From NCBI GenBank assembly GCA_013399855.1, contig VXAY01002814.1:62001-126000 (forward strand): a DNA stretch of 64,000 bases, given 5' to 3'. The position numbers and the translations under genes are program-made. This stretch comes from Oxyruncus cristatus. Lineage: Eukaryota > Chordata > Aves > Passeriformes > Cotingidae. Under the pieces are notes generated by a model that was given only the letters and a program-made list of their open reading frames with translations, was not told the origin of the DNA and made no database searches. Numbering within the stretch: position 1 is the stretch's first letter; each line of letters opens with the position of its first letter. This document shows positions 23,501 through 38,500 of the stretch, piece after piece.

Positions 23501-26500
23501 TGGATGTTCAGTGTTCAAGGGCTTTGGCACAGAAAATTTATACCCCAAGTACTGTTACATTTTCCATCCCTCGACATACAGGCAATGAATGCTTCTGATT
23601 AATTTGCTGGAGGAACTGGCTTACTCAGTGATGCCTGAAATTAGATCAACTTTAGCTTACATAACAAGTATCAATAGTTATAAAACTGTTCCACTTTTAG
23701 GCAAACCAAAAAACCTCAACAACTTACTTCAGTTCTGCAGTGCAACTCCTGTGGAGAGACCCATGTAAGGAGCTGACACAGATGCAGACAGGCTTCCCAG
23801 GACCTTCAGCTCCTGCACTTCCAGCTCTTCTTACCTCTGCCTAGAGCTCGCTGCATTAACAGCAAGCAAAGGAGCCACTCCAGGGAGCAGGAGAAAGCTG
23901 CTCCTTAATAAGGTTTTAAAAAAAGCAGGAATCAAATGCACTTTCCTGCAGCTCTAATTAGCCTGTACAACATGGGAAATCTGTTTCCCTAACTCCTGTA
24001 ATCTCCAACATAAAGGGGAGAACAATTGATCCAAGACGGCCCTTGGGTCACATGGTGCGGAGCCACCAGCACAGTGGAGGTGCCTGATCACAAGGAAGTT
24101 TTTCCAGATCTGCCCCAATACAAACCAATGGCAGAGGTTTAACCAGCTCTGAGATCTTAGCTCCTTTCAGATTCCCACTTCCCTCTGTAACTGGTGGAGC
24201 AGTTATTGGAATCAGTTCCTTCCATGTTCTCGTCCCTGCAAACCACTGCTGCTTCATTCATACTTACACATGCCCACAGTTGCTGCACTCATTCCCACCC
24301 AGCTTTCAGCAGGACAGAGCAGCAGTTAAGACCTGATTAAATTACAACAGAAAACGAGTTCACGTTTTAAAAGGTACATTAAGAATACGGCACAACTCTG
24401 TATTAGAAGAAAAGCAAGTAAATGTATTACCTGTTATGACATTAATATCTGGGTACTGGCTTTCACAAAGAGTAACAGCCTTGCTGTCCCTCTCAAAAGC
24501 CTCTCGAAGCTCCTTCTTAACCGCTGCTGAGCCACACAACCGGTACAGACCCACCACCTGAAAGCAAAACCAAGAGCTCCACATCAGTCACTTGTCTGCA
24601 GAGGGGACTAATAATGACATGGTGCGGTGTCTCATCCAGAGAGCACAACAAAAGCAACTGTTTGGAAATGCATGTTAGGGAAACCTAAACAGTGGAAACC
24701 GTCAACATACACAGTATGGGACACTTCACAAGAGACACTGTTAAGCAGTAAGTGAATGACATGAATGTTTTCACAACAGTGAACATGCTGAGAAGTGCTT
24801 TATAGACAGAACATGAGCTTTAAATTAGAATTGTTTAATGCTTTGCTTTTATGCAAACTCAGGAAAGAGAGAAATACAGATGAAACCTGTATTCGCTTCT
24901 TGCCTTACTCATTCAGATAATCATTATTTTTCCTAATTGTTTAATTACACAAGATAGAATTGGAACTCCAGCAGAAAGAAGTGAGAAGTGTTTAGAGCCT
25001 TATGTAGACAAAATTGCAGTATACCAAAATACAGTTATTAATCCTTAGCAGAAAAGAAGTCATATAACTGATTCCTTACTAAAAATGAGAAATGTTATAA
25101 AACAATTAAAAAACCCAACACAAAACCAAAATAAACCAAAACATTTTTCCTACAGTATCAAGTTATGTAGTAAAACACTAAAAATTTTATACCCATAACC
25201 AGTTTCAAGAAAATTACAAATACTCCATTATTACAACTATAAAATGTTTTTTTCAAGATGATAATATGCTGAGTTCTATGTGTTTCAACTTATATTTAGT
25301 TTTCTTGATGCATACAGATTTTCCATTTTATAATTATTTTTAATTTTCATCAATACCATTTATACAAAGCACGCCTATGATCTTCAGAAACTAAATCTTC
25401 AAAATATTCATTTTATTTAAATTAACTTTCCCCCACCTGACTTGGACTATAATGGCTTAAGACCATGTGAATGTAGGTCTGCAAGCAAGAGTATTCGTCT
25501 GGTCATATATTAATTCCTTTTAAAATATATGGAAAGTTACCCAATGGAAGTTGTATTCCCCCTTTCTCAAGACTGAATATGATCTAGTAGATGCCTAAGA
25601 CAATTTCTTTTAAACTTCTGAAGTTTTCTAATGCCGCAACTGAAATTCAGGTGGAAATAACACACCACGACAGTAGTCTGCAGCGTGCAGGAAAGTCAAA
25701 AATGCCAGACAAGTGCGTGGTTAAAAGAAGACGTTAACAGTATATTTTGCATTTTTGGTTCTCCCTGTGCAAATACAAAATAGATTTCATGCTCAAAAGC
25801 ACTAGGTACATTCAGATAACTCAGATCCCAATCGCTTCATTACCAGTGTTGCCTTGATTACCCAATATCATTTGCATGACTAGGTGCTAATAAGCCCAAA
25901 ATAAAATGCTGAAATCATGGGACACATACATTGGAAAGAATAAAACTCCTCTTTTCCACTGATTTGCACAATGTTAGGAGAAGGACTGTAAGAATAATAC
26001 AGTTATTATCAGCAGTGACTTTCAGCAACAGAACCACACAGAAGTACCATTTCTCTAGACAGCTTATGACCTAAGATCATAAACAGCAGAGTTAATCTCA
26101 TCACACCTGGAAGTATATCCAACCTGTCAGCAATTTAAAATAGTAACAGTAGTAGGTGTGACTACCTCTCAGTTTCACCTGAGTGCGAACAGGTGTAAGA
26201 GACACCAAGGGCTCACACATGCTCCTGAACAGCACGCAAGAGTCCTCCCACCAGTTGCAAATTAATCGCCAAGGGGAACATCCGACTTTAGGACTACACA
26301 TAGTCCTTCCTAATAGACTTCTTGTCTAGCAGCCATTAACTGGTGATTTGTTTCCATACCTCGTTTCTCATACATATTTTTGCCCGTTAGGTTACGTCAA
26401 CCAATAAAACTATACCGTGATGAAAAGACACTGGGAACTACTGCTTTACAGCAGTCTTAACTTTGAGAACAACCTGAAGGAGCAGTGGTGCGGTGAAATA

Positions 26501-29500
26501 ACTAATTCAGCCCCTCAGGGTCTCCTTCCTCCTCTTAATGCTGTGTACAAAGTGATGGCAGAGACGGGTCTTTGGTTGGCCTCAGACTCCAAACAGGTAA
26601 GTAAAGTTTTGACAAAAGACCTGTTCCTCGTCACTGCACACTGTGTCTCAGTTTTGGGTAGCAGGGAACAGTGTATCGTATCATTTTTGCTTTTAGACAT
26701 ATGTTCCTACATTGATCCACGTCTCAGAAATCAAGCATTTTCAAGTTCTCAGCTCACCTCTACTTTTTAAGGGTGAGTCTACACACTGGGGGCTGCAGGT
26801 TCATTTCACTAACCCTAGTCCTAAAGCACTGCTGGGAGCGGCTCCTGTTGTCAAGCATACTTCTTCTCTACAAAGGCCAAGCTGGAAGCACTGATTGCAC
26901 ACAGTCCTCTCATTCTTCTCGAATTGCAATGGCCAGTGTTCACCACACAGAAGCAGCAAAGGAAAAAAATTGACATGTAATGGTGTTTTTCATTTCCCCA
27001 TTTCCACTCACTGCTCACACTGCAACAACAGCTACCTAAACAAAGAAATACTGACAAAAGAGATTAAAATATGCACAGTACCTGACAGCCTCTCTTTTCA
27101 ATCTCCAGAATGCATTTCTGCAACAGAAGTGGCACCATCAAGCCTGCATTCTCCTTCTCTACAACTTTTCGAGCATCTACCCCAAACATCACGGGCTCCC
27201 GATCTGCATCAAGGCCATCGAGAGAGTTCTCCCACTGCTCCATGAGTGACAGCTTGACGTAAATAAGCCCCCTCGGTTCCAGTTTGACAGCCAGCTGATG
27301 TGTTTTTGTGACTCGAAAGAGAGTGGGAAGAGCCACGGTTCCGTGACAACACACTCTGTTCTTCCGTGGGGTGGGTTCCCAGCTGAACACCACCAGCTTT
27401 AAGTGCTGAGCATTTTCAATTTCTATGTTGAATGTATGGTCCATATCTAGAAATGTTGTCCTACACGTAAGCAGGGCAGTTCTTGCTTTGTTTACTGAGT
27501 CAACCTGTATTGCACAAAAGACATCTTTTGAGTCTATTCGTGGTGGTTTTAAGTCTTCAGCACCGTAAAAGTGAATGCTCATGAGTCCAGAGATGTATTG
27601 AGAGCACTTGGGCTGATCAGAAAAGTTGTAGTGTCTGAAGGCATCAATATCTATTTCAGTTTTACCACTGTTACCCGGAAGGCTCTCCTTTCCTTTCCCA
27701 CACTTGGCTTCATGCCTGTGTTTACCTGATTTTGTTATAAGTTCGGGAGAGTCGCCATCACTGAGGTAACCACCTTTGTTGAAGGATTTGGAGCTCCTTG
27801 AGCTTTTCTTTTTGAAGGTGTGTTGGGACGACACACTGCTGTCGAGATGGTAACGACTTATCACGTTCCTGCTGGCAGCTGTGGCTGAGTTTCCAGAAGA
27901 TGGCAAAGGCACTGTATGGCTTGTATCCCGGCAGCTACCTTTCGGCAGGGAAGGAGGATTATCTGAACTACTATGGCTTGAAGTTCCCTTGACACTCAGC
28001 TTCCTGCTCAGCTCTGGCAGCTTTTTCATTTTCATGGAAAGCTTCCTCACAGTCCTGGGAGATTTAATTCTATCAGGGAAAGGCCAGTTGATTGATCCGC
28101 TTTTTTTCAGAGGACTAGGACTTGGAGGAGAAATCTCTGTGGAGGGTATGTCAGCCTTGGGTGCAAGAGCAGCTCCAAAACCTTTAGAAGAAAAGAGAAG
28201 GAATAATCATTTTCAAACTGTTCAGTAACTGCACTTTTCGACAATTAAAAAATAAATCCTGAACTAGGGGAAAACATGTTGATTTGTCATAACTCAATAA
28301 GAACAATTCATTCAGACAACCATCATTCATTCAGTCAGATGTTCACAAGCATTCAGAAAGCTGTGCTCTACTGACTCATTCAGCCAAATTTGGCAATTCA
28401 TCATCAAAAGCCAGATTTGTTCTGCTTGATGGAGATGAAAGGGCCAGAAACTACATATAAACAAATCAGTGATCTCACCCACTGCATTCAGCTCGATCCA
28501 TTTGTGCTGCATCCCTTGCCCCATACCAGCACACATGGCTGCATTCCTGGGGCACAGGTGCAACGAAACCAGACTTAAATGTGAAAACACCAGACAATGG
28601 CAAAGGCACCCTTGTCTACAAAGCAGTTGGCTAGACAGGCAACGCATCAGCATTGCCACTCCTCTTAGGCATAGAGGAAAGCCGTTTGTCTCTAGTACAG
28701 ATTATGGCTCTTATACATGTCCCTCTATTACCTCAAAGAGCCCTAAACCTTTCCTGTGTAGATGCAAGCAATTTTACACCTTTTCTTTCTTCCATTTCTC
28801 TCAGCTCCTTCTTTCTGCTGCAGGACAGAAGAGGAAGAACACAACCAGGATTTATTCCTTCCAAAAGCTGCATCCCGCACTGCCTCATTTCACTGCCTGC
28901 CAGCAACCTTCCATCTTTCCTGGCACTACCATCCCACAACAAGGTTTAATGTTAGACAGTTCCCAAGAGATGTTCTCAAGGGAAAACATCCAACTTTCAA
29001 GGTACCAAAAAAATGCCCCCTCAAAGAACAAAAAGAAAATTAAAAAAAAAAAAAAGACAAAAAGAAAAAAAGAAGCAGGCACTGATGCTAAAGAGAGCAA
29101 AAGAAAAAAAAGACTCCCTCCATTTAGCAGTAAAAGGCAGCTATTTAAGGAACACAATCAGACATAAGGCAGTACTGCACACAGACAGGAACCTGTGGTT
29201 CACCTCATGCTCCAATACTCAAGGAAATGCAAATACCAGGTTTTGCTCAAGCCATTCTCACTTTCACCAGCATGAGGCAGTAATGACTGTAGGAAAGGTA
29301 ATTAATTGACCAGAGTTTAGGAAGTATGCAAGAGGGAAACTGAGGCCAGAATGATAGATATTAATAAAATTACATGAGTACTTCCACTTAGTCACTTCTC
29401 TATCCCTCGAGAAACCAAGAGTAGCTCTTGCTAACAATAGCCATCCCACTCCCTTATCACTTTTCAAGTCTTAGCAGCTCCCAACAGGACTTGCCTGTGC

Positions 29501-32500
29501 GGGCTGAGGTGCTATAAAGCCCCTCAGCACACTAACCCTGCGTGATGCAACTAGCACAGGCAGCTCAGAGAGACTCAAACACCTTTATTCATCCATCATC
29601 CCCCCTTGCTAGCCAGAGAAAGGGAAACTGGTTCTAGCCCCAACAGAAGGGGTTGGTTTAAATAACTTTTGCAGGTAGTTACTTAAGAGCGTATCTTTAT
29701 AAAAGAAAGTTTCAGTTATGAAAAATAATGCATAGAATATGTTTTCCAGAGGAACAGAGGAAAATTCACTTAGTCCTGCATCTCATGGAAGTAGCTCCCT
29801 TGCAGGGAAAGGGCTATTTCTAGCACGCCTGCTGTGCTTTTCTGGCAAGCAGCGAGTTAGAAATGTGGTGTTTGATAAAAGCGCACAAAGCCTTCCCTTG
29901 TACTGCAAATCACTGCACGGTCCCACTGGTGGGTTGGCCTGGAGTGCTCTGCTGCAATCAGTGCCACACTGCAGCCTCTAACATTAATCTTTCATTTCTG
30001 TCAAAAGCCTCTGGCACAGGCTTGGAAAAGCAGGCCAGCAAATTAAACTTACCCCCAGCTCATTAAAACCAAAGAGTCAATCTAACACTACAACTTTTAT
30101 ATGTCCAACTCCTGCTGCGTTCAGCACCAAATAGTTAAAGTGAAATATGTGGCTGGAAGAAACTTAACAGTTGAGTATTATGCAGGATGGTATTCCCATC
30201 AGCACTGAGCCACATGTTGTTCCACTAAAGCCAGCAATGTGCTGAGGTATGCATGCAATTTTAAGAGAGTGTACATGACAACTCTGAACAAGCTGCAGAA
30301 GGAATTGTAGTACAGTGCAGTAACAGTTCACTTCACAGCCTACCCATCTGACACAGGTTTATCACAAGGGTGACGGAGGAACTGAGCTGCACCTCCTTCC
30401 TTGACCAGGTTACAAGACTGTGCTGCTAACAGGCTCTTCGCTGGCCCTGTCCCCACTTGCTCTGCCACTACACATCCCATCTCAGCAGTTAGACAATAAA
30501 TCCTTACAAAAGGATGGTAGGAGGCGATGAAACATAAGAGGCACACATTACACCAGGGCAGTGTGGGAATGGTTTTATACATGCAGCTGACTATGTATAT
30601 TTGTGTGTATATAATTTATCTTTTACAGTTCAAACACTCAATTCCTGGAACAACCTTACCAGAGATGTGGTCAGGTCCCCACCACTGCAGATTTTCAACA
30701 TGCAACTGCACAGGCTGCTAGGTAGTCTCATCTAGGCTCCCCCTCCCACCGAAGGATGGGCCAGATGATTGCCTCATGCTCTCTCCAACCTGGGCTATCA
30801 GATACTATCCGTACTGCATTTACTTTATGCCTTCTGGATGCTTTAGCAGTATGAATAACATGGGGGTGGGACGGGGGGCAGAAAAAAAAGCTTTTGGAGG
30901 ACAACATAATCTGAGTCAAAATGACTTGACACCCTAAGCAATTGCTTCCATCAGCTGTGTGCTCAGCTCGAGCAGGGAAGCCACCTTTCACTTTGCCCAG
31001 CACTATGGCTGCGTGAAAGCAAAGCCTTTACATGACCGGAGAGACACAGGGCCCACAGGGCTTCACAAACCCAGGCCCCCTTCTCCCATCCCATCCATCC
31101 AGGTGTCCGCAGGACAATCAACACTGTGCCCTCGGCCGAGCAGGCTGGCACTGACAGACCATAGCCCTACACAACACTGCCCCAAGGGAAGAGAGGATCA
31201 GACTCTCTTAAAAACTTACAACACAGCCCCTGCCAGACATGTGCAGTGATTTAGCACAGTAAAAATGCTTGTCTGACCCTGCTTAATGCTGTTTACATGT
31301 GCTTGGGCAGATATATCACTGTCACACCAACTGCCAGCAACACATGCTATTTTACAGGCACATTTGACTACCCTATTATACATGTCACATTCCTCATTGC
31401 TTAAAGTTGGGTTTCTGAGTCATTTTAATGTTCCTCAAAAAACACGTAATTTATTTTTGGGACAGTAAGTTGAGGTGAATAAGTAAGTCAGAAAGCTATC
31501 AGTTGTTTATTACAGCAAGCTACTGAAGTATCAAACAGCCACTCTCATAACTAAAGGAAATGCTGAATTTCCACCAAAATAAACCTGAGTGGTAGTTTAA
31601 TTTTTCCTACCATTCTCCAGACATAATAAGTACACTACATCTAACACTGAAAGCATCCCTACAATAATGGCATTAGCACTGAAGAACAAAGCCATTTAAT
31701 TTTGAAAAGCGAAAAAAAAAATACAGTTTGCACTAAGTGGTTATAACTTTCAAAACTAATATGTCCCTTCTGCCTACACTTTTCATGCTTTTTTAGATTG
31801 ATTTTAGAAAAAAATAATAAAGACTAAGTGGGAAAATATATTAAAAGTGAAAAAGCAGCAAATCTAAATAGAAGAGCACAAATATCTCAAAATTGTTCTC
31901 TTAGCAAACAACGGGTGAGTAAAAATGGGTTACTGTTTTTCTGTGGTAGATTCCACAAGAAATACTGATCTGGATCCTCAACTGACACAGACAGACAGCT
32001 CTACTTATGTCAAAGGCTGTTAACTTCCTTAGGTGCAGGCATCTTTCTAGACCTGTTCTGATATAAAACTTCAGAGCAGAACTGTAAAAGGCAGTGAGAG
32101 AAGAATTCATGCTATATCACATTCAAGCAACTTCAATCAAGATACAAGGAAAGCATCACCTCTATCTACTTCAGCAACTGGGCAAAAGAAAATTAAAATA
32201 ACTAAAAAGAACTTCTAAAAACTGAGATGGAAACAATTGTTTCTATGTAAGATCCTAACTACTTACATAGAAATGGAAGAATCTCTGGTTTTAACCTTTA
32301 AAAAAAAAGTTTTACCCCTATATAAATTACATAATTTGACTAATGCAGTCTCTGAGTTCTATCTCACATAATGCTTTAGGGTCAACGAATGAAGAAATTA
32401 TTAAAAAGATAAAAAATAAAATCTCTAAGAAGAGATTTTATCAGTAAAGATAGTTTGTTGTCTTCAAATACTATACACACTTACATTAATTATACTGTGA

Positions 32501-35500
32501 TGAACCCATCAATCCCAGGATCACTTTTATGGGAGTAAAAGTTATAAAATAAATTGCTTTAAATAGTGTATTAATTAAAATGGGAAGTGATTACAGCCTA
32601 TTACGCACTCCAAGAGGTGAAGGGCCTGACCACGGCCTGCACTCCACCACAGTGGTGGTCCTTGGAGCATCCTTCACAGGGATACCTCAATACAGAGGGG
32701 AACAAACACTTTAGGTCCCTGACCAGTTTAGTATCTACAAAGAAGCATGAGTTTGTTGCAGATATTTGAAACACTAATGATCCTGCGATGCTCATAAGCC
32801 ACAGGCGGCTCTACTGTGACGCTGGAGCCACACCAAGACACTCGCGGCAGCACCGCAGCTGATGCCAAGCACTGTCTGTTCCCGCTGCTCCTCACAAAGG
32901 TTTCCTCTCCTCACTGTGTCTTTCATGGCATGAAAAGCAGCTTTGCCTCTACTTCCCCTGTCAGAGGATAAAAGCAGTTACCCAGGAAAAATCAGAAAAT
33001 GAAAAAGCCAGTAACTACTTTAATTTAACCGTTGCCACTCCACAGCTGCTACATCCTTTTGCCTATTTCACCAGCAGGTCTTTATAGTATTGTCAGCCCA
33101 TGGATCAAAGGCAAATGCATGAATAAGCCCTTGGCCCTCAAAAGCATGTGCACAAACTCCCCAAAAAACCCCCAAAAATCTGGCTTCATCTCTGTAGGAG
33201 AGAGAGCAGAGGGACCTTTCTGCCACACACCAAACCATTTTGATACCTCAAACACCATGCTAATTTTTCACATAAAGGCTTCTCTGCCTCATGAGACCAA
33301 AGCTTCTTGTACTTGCAAAGCAGTTAAAGCACAAAGCATCTTCCATCTGGAAAAAAATTAAGTGTTTGCAATACGTGGAAGGAAACTTATAGATAGTATT
33401 TGCTGCCCAGTATACTCTACACATATTGCTGGAAGCTTGCTTGCAACATGTAAGCACACAAAATATTTGCCTGCATTGGCCCCAAAATGTACTTGGAAAC
33501 TAGGATAGTGGTCACCGTCTAAGTGGAGAAAGAGCGCTGTAGTTTTAATACTATTTAAGTCAAGCTCCAGTTGGCACGTATCAGGGTTAAGTGGGAATAT
33601 GGTATAAATCTTCACTTGCCATAACATTGAAAAAAAATTGTTGACAGAGATCCTTACCAGGATTTTCCAACCAGACTGCTACACAAGTACATTTTCAGTA
33701 ACAAAAGCACAGTCCAGGTCCTGGTAACCTACTATGCACAAGTCCTACCAGGATGTCTCTGAGATACATATACACATGAGATGATTCCACTGATCAGGTG
33801 GACACTAATTCCAACAGTAATCCTCCCCAAAAGCAAAAATATTACAAATTCTTCAGAAGGCATTATTCAGAGCTCCACCATGTAAATCTATCACAGGAGC
33901 CAACATTACAAAGGGGTGTTTTTCTTCAACAATTTGCAGGTGATACACACAACTATAAAAACATAGAGTTAAATCCTAAAGAGTAGTAAAGAAAATTTAC
34001 TTAAGCATATTACAATGCAAAAAACCCTAGATAAAGAAATTCTCATATTGTATTTATAACAAAAATATTCCTGTTTTCCAATCGTAACGATTTTGCCTGT
34101 GCAGGGAAGCACATAATTAAAACAGCCTCCAGGGTCCTTTCCACTTAAAGTCATCTCCCACAGACCCAAGAGCACAATCTGGTGCTATGTTTCTACGTTA
34201 CTAATTTCAAACCAAGTTACCTTCTTACTCTTACCTTTTGGGTAAGTGTCATAAACAAAACACAAGAATTATTTTTGCAAGCTCTGCTGTAAGGGCAGCT
34301 TATTTCTAATCAGTTTCATTTTAAAAGCCAACAAAGCTAGAATTATTCACTAAGGAATTACCTGGCAAATCCTGTTAACATAAATGGCATTTTCTGTAGA
34401 AAGTAGCCAGATTAACACCAGGAACTAGCAGCGTAAATTAAGACTATGGGAAAAGTTAGTCCCTCTGCAACTATGACCCGTTGTATTGGTAACATGTACA
34501 GGAACTACCTATTTGCTGCTCTGTTTAGAAAGACTCCCAATAACTGAATTCTATCATTTATTTTTTCTTAATCTTCTAATAAAAAGTCTTAAAAAATAAG
34601 AACAAAAAAAAAGAAAAAGGAAAAATCCATTACCATTTTCTCTCTACAAAATTGGAAATCCAAATAAAGCAGCGATGTGTAAGGTTTTAAAGGTAAAACT
34701 GATTTCATTGTCCAAATAAAACAACAAACAATAAATGAACAAATATGTATTTTGCTGGGTTTTGTACTGCCCCACTTTTTTCTGTCTATACTTTCCAAAA
34801 TCTAATATTTAGGCTCTAATGCTAACCTATATTGACACATATAAAATCATACCAATAAGAATGGTAAACAGACTTTTCTCTGAAGCAGTAATTGCTTATT
34901 TGTCAGGAGTTACTGCTTAATGTACCCAGCTCTCTATGAATACAGACATCCATTTCATACCAGTTGTATAATTCAAACAAGGTCCTAACACAAATAAAAT
35001 TAAATTGGCCATGTTGCCCTTCATGCAGTAATTTTGTATGGATGAGCTGTCATTTTAAATTTGACTGAAAATAACTGTAGATACCTTAACCGGATTAAAA
35101 AGAAGAACTAAGCCCCTTCTCCATAATAAAGCCAATTACTGAGCAGCAGGGATCTACTTCATCATCAATTAATCTATTCAATGTGATCACCATCCAATAC
35201 ACGCAAAAGGAGAACTGCATTTGAAGTACCTTAATTAACTCAATGCATAACAAACAAATCAGGTGAAACTCATAATTTCTCTCCTGGTTTCATGAGACAT
35301 TTGAAATGGGCAACTTTGCTTTCAGAAATAAATGCTTCTTCGGTATGAAAACAACTTTGGTATTTTTCTTCTTAAAGAAAGAGATTTATTTCTTAAAAAA
35401 AGAAATAGTCACCCATGGGAGGGTGACTAAATGGGAGGCAAAACAGTTTGTAGGACACACATGGCCTTCCTAAATAACCACATTTACCGACTTCTACACA

Positions 35501-38500
35501 GCATCTAGAGCCCCAACAAAGACAAAAATCTACCAAAGAACATGATATTTCATGTCTGGCAAGTAAATAAAACAGGTCCAAGTATTTAATGCAGCTTACA
35601 AAGTGAGCTATTTCTAAATAACTGCCCAAGAACTTTAACACACTTTGCAACTACAAATATGTTTGTATCTGCAGCATTTCCACAAAAAGAACAAAATGTG
35701 TGCCCCCAAAAGACCAAGTGTTTTTTGATTCCTCTGTTTACAGTGGTTGCTCTGGTGCCTTTGACAACAAACCCTATTCCCAGAAGTAATCTCTGCACTG
35801 GGAATCCAGTCACAGCAGCAGCTCCTGATGCACAGGGACACAGGGCCAGAGCTGCCAGGACGGCGAGGCTGGATGGAGACAACCCAAATGCAGGGCTCCT
35901 CTGGAGGGCGATGCACACCTGGGCTCCCATGCCAATGTTTCAGGCCCTCGCTGATGATCGATGAGCCAGGCAGAAATACAGGCTCTTAATGTCAGCACTA
36001 AGAAAGTGTGAACTTTCTCCAAAGAGAGGGACCTGGAATTCCCTGTCTCCTGAACTTTAAGCTGTTTCTAACTTTGAACAGGATACTAGAGTTAAGGTCA
36101 AGATAATATAAGGCACACAAGTAATTAAAAATAATACCTTTTTGGAAAGGGTTGGGAGGTTTTTTTCTGCTTACTTTTGTTTGGTGTGGTTTTATATTTG
36201 TTTGAGGTTTTTCAATAGACTGGGAAAAATCTTTAATAAGATGCTGAATTCACACACTAATGGAATTATGGAAATGAGACTATCAAACACTCAGCCAAAG
36301 ATAACAAGGAACAAAGAGGCTGGCTTCTGAAAGTGAAAACCACTCTCCTCTAGTCTATTAGATTAGCTTGAGACAGTCGACAAGACAGTAATTACAGAAA
36401 GCGACGTGATGAATAGCATTCATGTAGTCTTCCAAAAAGTCTTTATTAAAAAGTCCCAGACAGCAAGTTAAAGAAACTTGTGCAGACATTAAGTAGCTTT
36501 GAGGCTGGAATCCAAGGCCAGGGCTGGACACCAGCTGACAAAGGAAACCCGGTGTGTCCTCACATTACCAGGCTTCATCAAGCTCGCTTTGTAAAACCTT
36601 TGTCTCTGGTGAGGTGGGCATCAAAGAATACGGAGGCCAACCACATCTGGATGTGCCACGAACAAACTGACTGAAAAACAACCCTGCAGCTCTAGACTTC
36701 ACAGGTATCAGCCTCACAACCCGAGTCATTTTCCATGAACCTGACATGCATTTCCACAGGAAATTTGCTCGGTAATGTAAAAGGAAGAGAAAGAGAAGGG
36801 ACATAACAAGGGTTTATTATTCCTCTAAAAGACAATAAAGGTCATTAAACTTACGTTCCTGAGCACTCTTACCTGTTGAAGGGCACTTAAAGGCAGGATT
36901 GTCCTCTGCTGCTGGCATACTGGGAGCCTTGCAGACAAACTTCTGCCGGTGCTGCTGCACATGGTCTCCGGGATGTGCAGCATCGGCCTGACTCCCTTCA
37001 CCAGGCTGCACTGTCCAACTGTTCCCCGAGCTCTCCATGGAGCGTGTGGGACCCTCATGGGGACTTGTGGTCATCCCAGAGTCACCTCCAGTGTGGGGTT
37101 TGTACCGAACTGATGGGGAGCCCACAGCAACAAGGCTATTCACAGCAGAAGGGTGGACCCCTGGCAAGTCGGGCTCATCATCTTCAGGGATGGGGTTGTA
37201 CCATATTTCTCCCTCGTCATCGGCGTCGTTGTCCTCACCCAAGTCCAAGGCAGTGCTCCTCGCCATGGCAGGGCTCGCGGTGCTCGGCACAGCACAGCCT
37301 CGTGCGGGGCGCTCCCGCCCCACTGGTGACGTGGAAGGAGCCCATGGCACTGCAGGTTCAGGCAGCAGGATGGGGGATTTCGGTACCGGGATAAGAGCCC
37401 CATGCACTTCCTTACAAGCATTTTCTTCTTCCAGGGGAGGGGGAGGCCGCCCGTGTGCGCTCTGCTGCAGCCAGCTGCGTTTCTTAGAAACGGTAATGCT
37501 GTTCACCTGCGGCCTGTGCTCCGGGACCTCTCTGGCCTGGGGGCACTTGGGCTCCTTCCTGCTTCTCGAGGCTAAGTAAACATTTTCTATTAAATCTGTT
37601 CCCAGAAAGACAGACAAAAAGAGAGGGAAAGACAAATGTTTAGAATATCGTTTTGCTTTTGACAGACAAACACACTTGCTGTCATATAACACTTGCATTA
37701 GACCTCATCCGAAAGGACAAAAGATAAGTTGATATGATCATTAAATTAGATTTCAGCCTGTCAAAGCAGAATGTGCACATAACTAATAAAGAGTCAGGCT
37801 TGTTTGGCTGTGTTTTTAACACCATGTAATTTAGATAAATGGCAGTGAGATAGCTCCGCTGAAAGGTCATGCATACTTCCACAGAAATGGCTGCTTTTTT
37901 CTGCCAAGTTCAGGTACAATTGGTTTGAAAAGGTACTACATGGTATTTCTTCAGTTTAGTTACGACAACGAAGAAATAATCCCTACCTTTGGTGCAACGC
38001 ACTGCTTAAATGTCTACAAAAGCCCCACACAGATTCACTTCTAGATTTCTATATAAATAAAGGCAAAGATACCTCTTGCACAAAATCCTGCAGAAAGGGC
38101 TGTCCTTACCAGCTTTATCCAACAATTAAGACAGAAGTATCCTCCGATTTGGGGGGAAATAAAACAAAACACACCATTGTGAAAAGAAGAAAGGAGAAAG
38201 AAGAAATTTAAAGAAGTTTTTACACCACCAAAATTTCACAAAACTACTAAACAAATTCCACTGACTGTTCCCAAAATGTGACATAGTTTCTTTGAAGCAA
38301 CAGCCAAACATTTAACTGTGCATTGAAAGAGCCCCTCACACTTGAGCCCCCTGTCAGACCATATCCAAGCTCCGCTCAGCAGCAGTGCCATACCCTAGCA
38401 GGCTGCAGGGCACCGCAGCTGCACATCCCAGACAGGGAGCTGGGAACACTGCACTAGGACTGGAAGGAAAGCTGCAAATACATCCAAATTAAAAACAGGC

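Larger units (their letters stand above)
19115..24430 (-). other. SYDE2 intron
   Basis: A 5.3-kb intron. It contains a 14-A run at 21,767-21,780, A-rich low-complexity DNA near 22,825-22,870 and a CR1 tail at about 23,176-23,253. No coding signal stands out. Confidence 0.6.
28182..36872 (-). other. Large SYDE2 intron
   Basis: An 8.7-kb intron. It holds a purine-rich tract at about 29,002-29,113, a CR1 fragment at about 30,628-30,800, and two perfect hairpins at 32,240-32,273 and 32,416-32,441. It also holds a 232-codon antisense open frame at 28,469-29,167 of unknown meaning. No SYDE2 exon is missing, because flanking phases agree. Confidence 0.6.
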
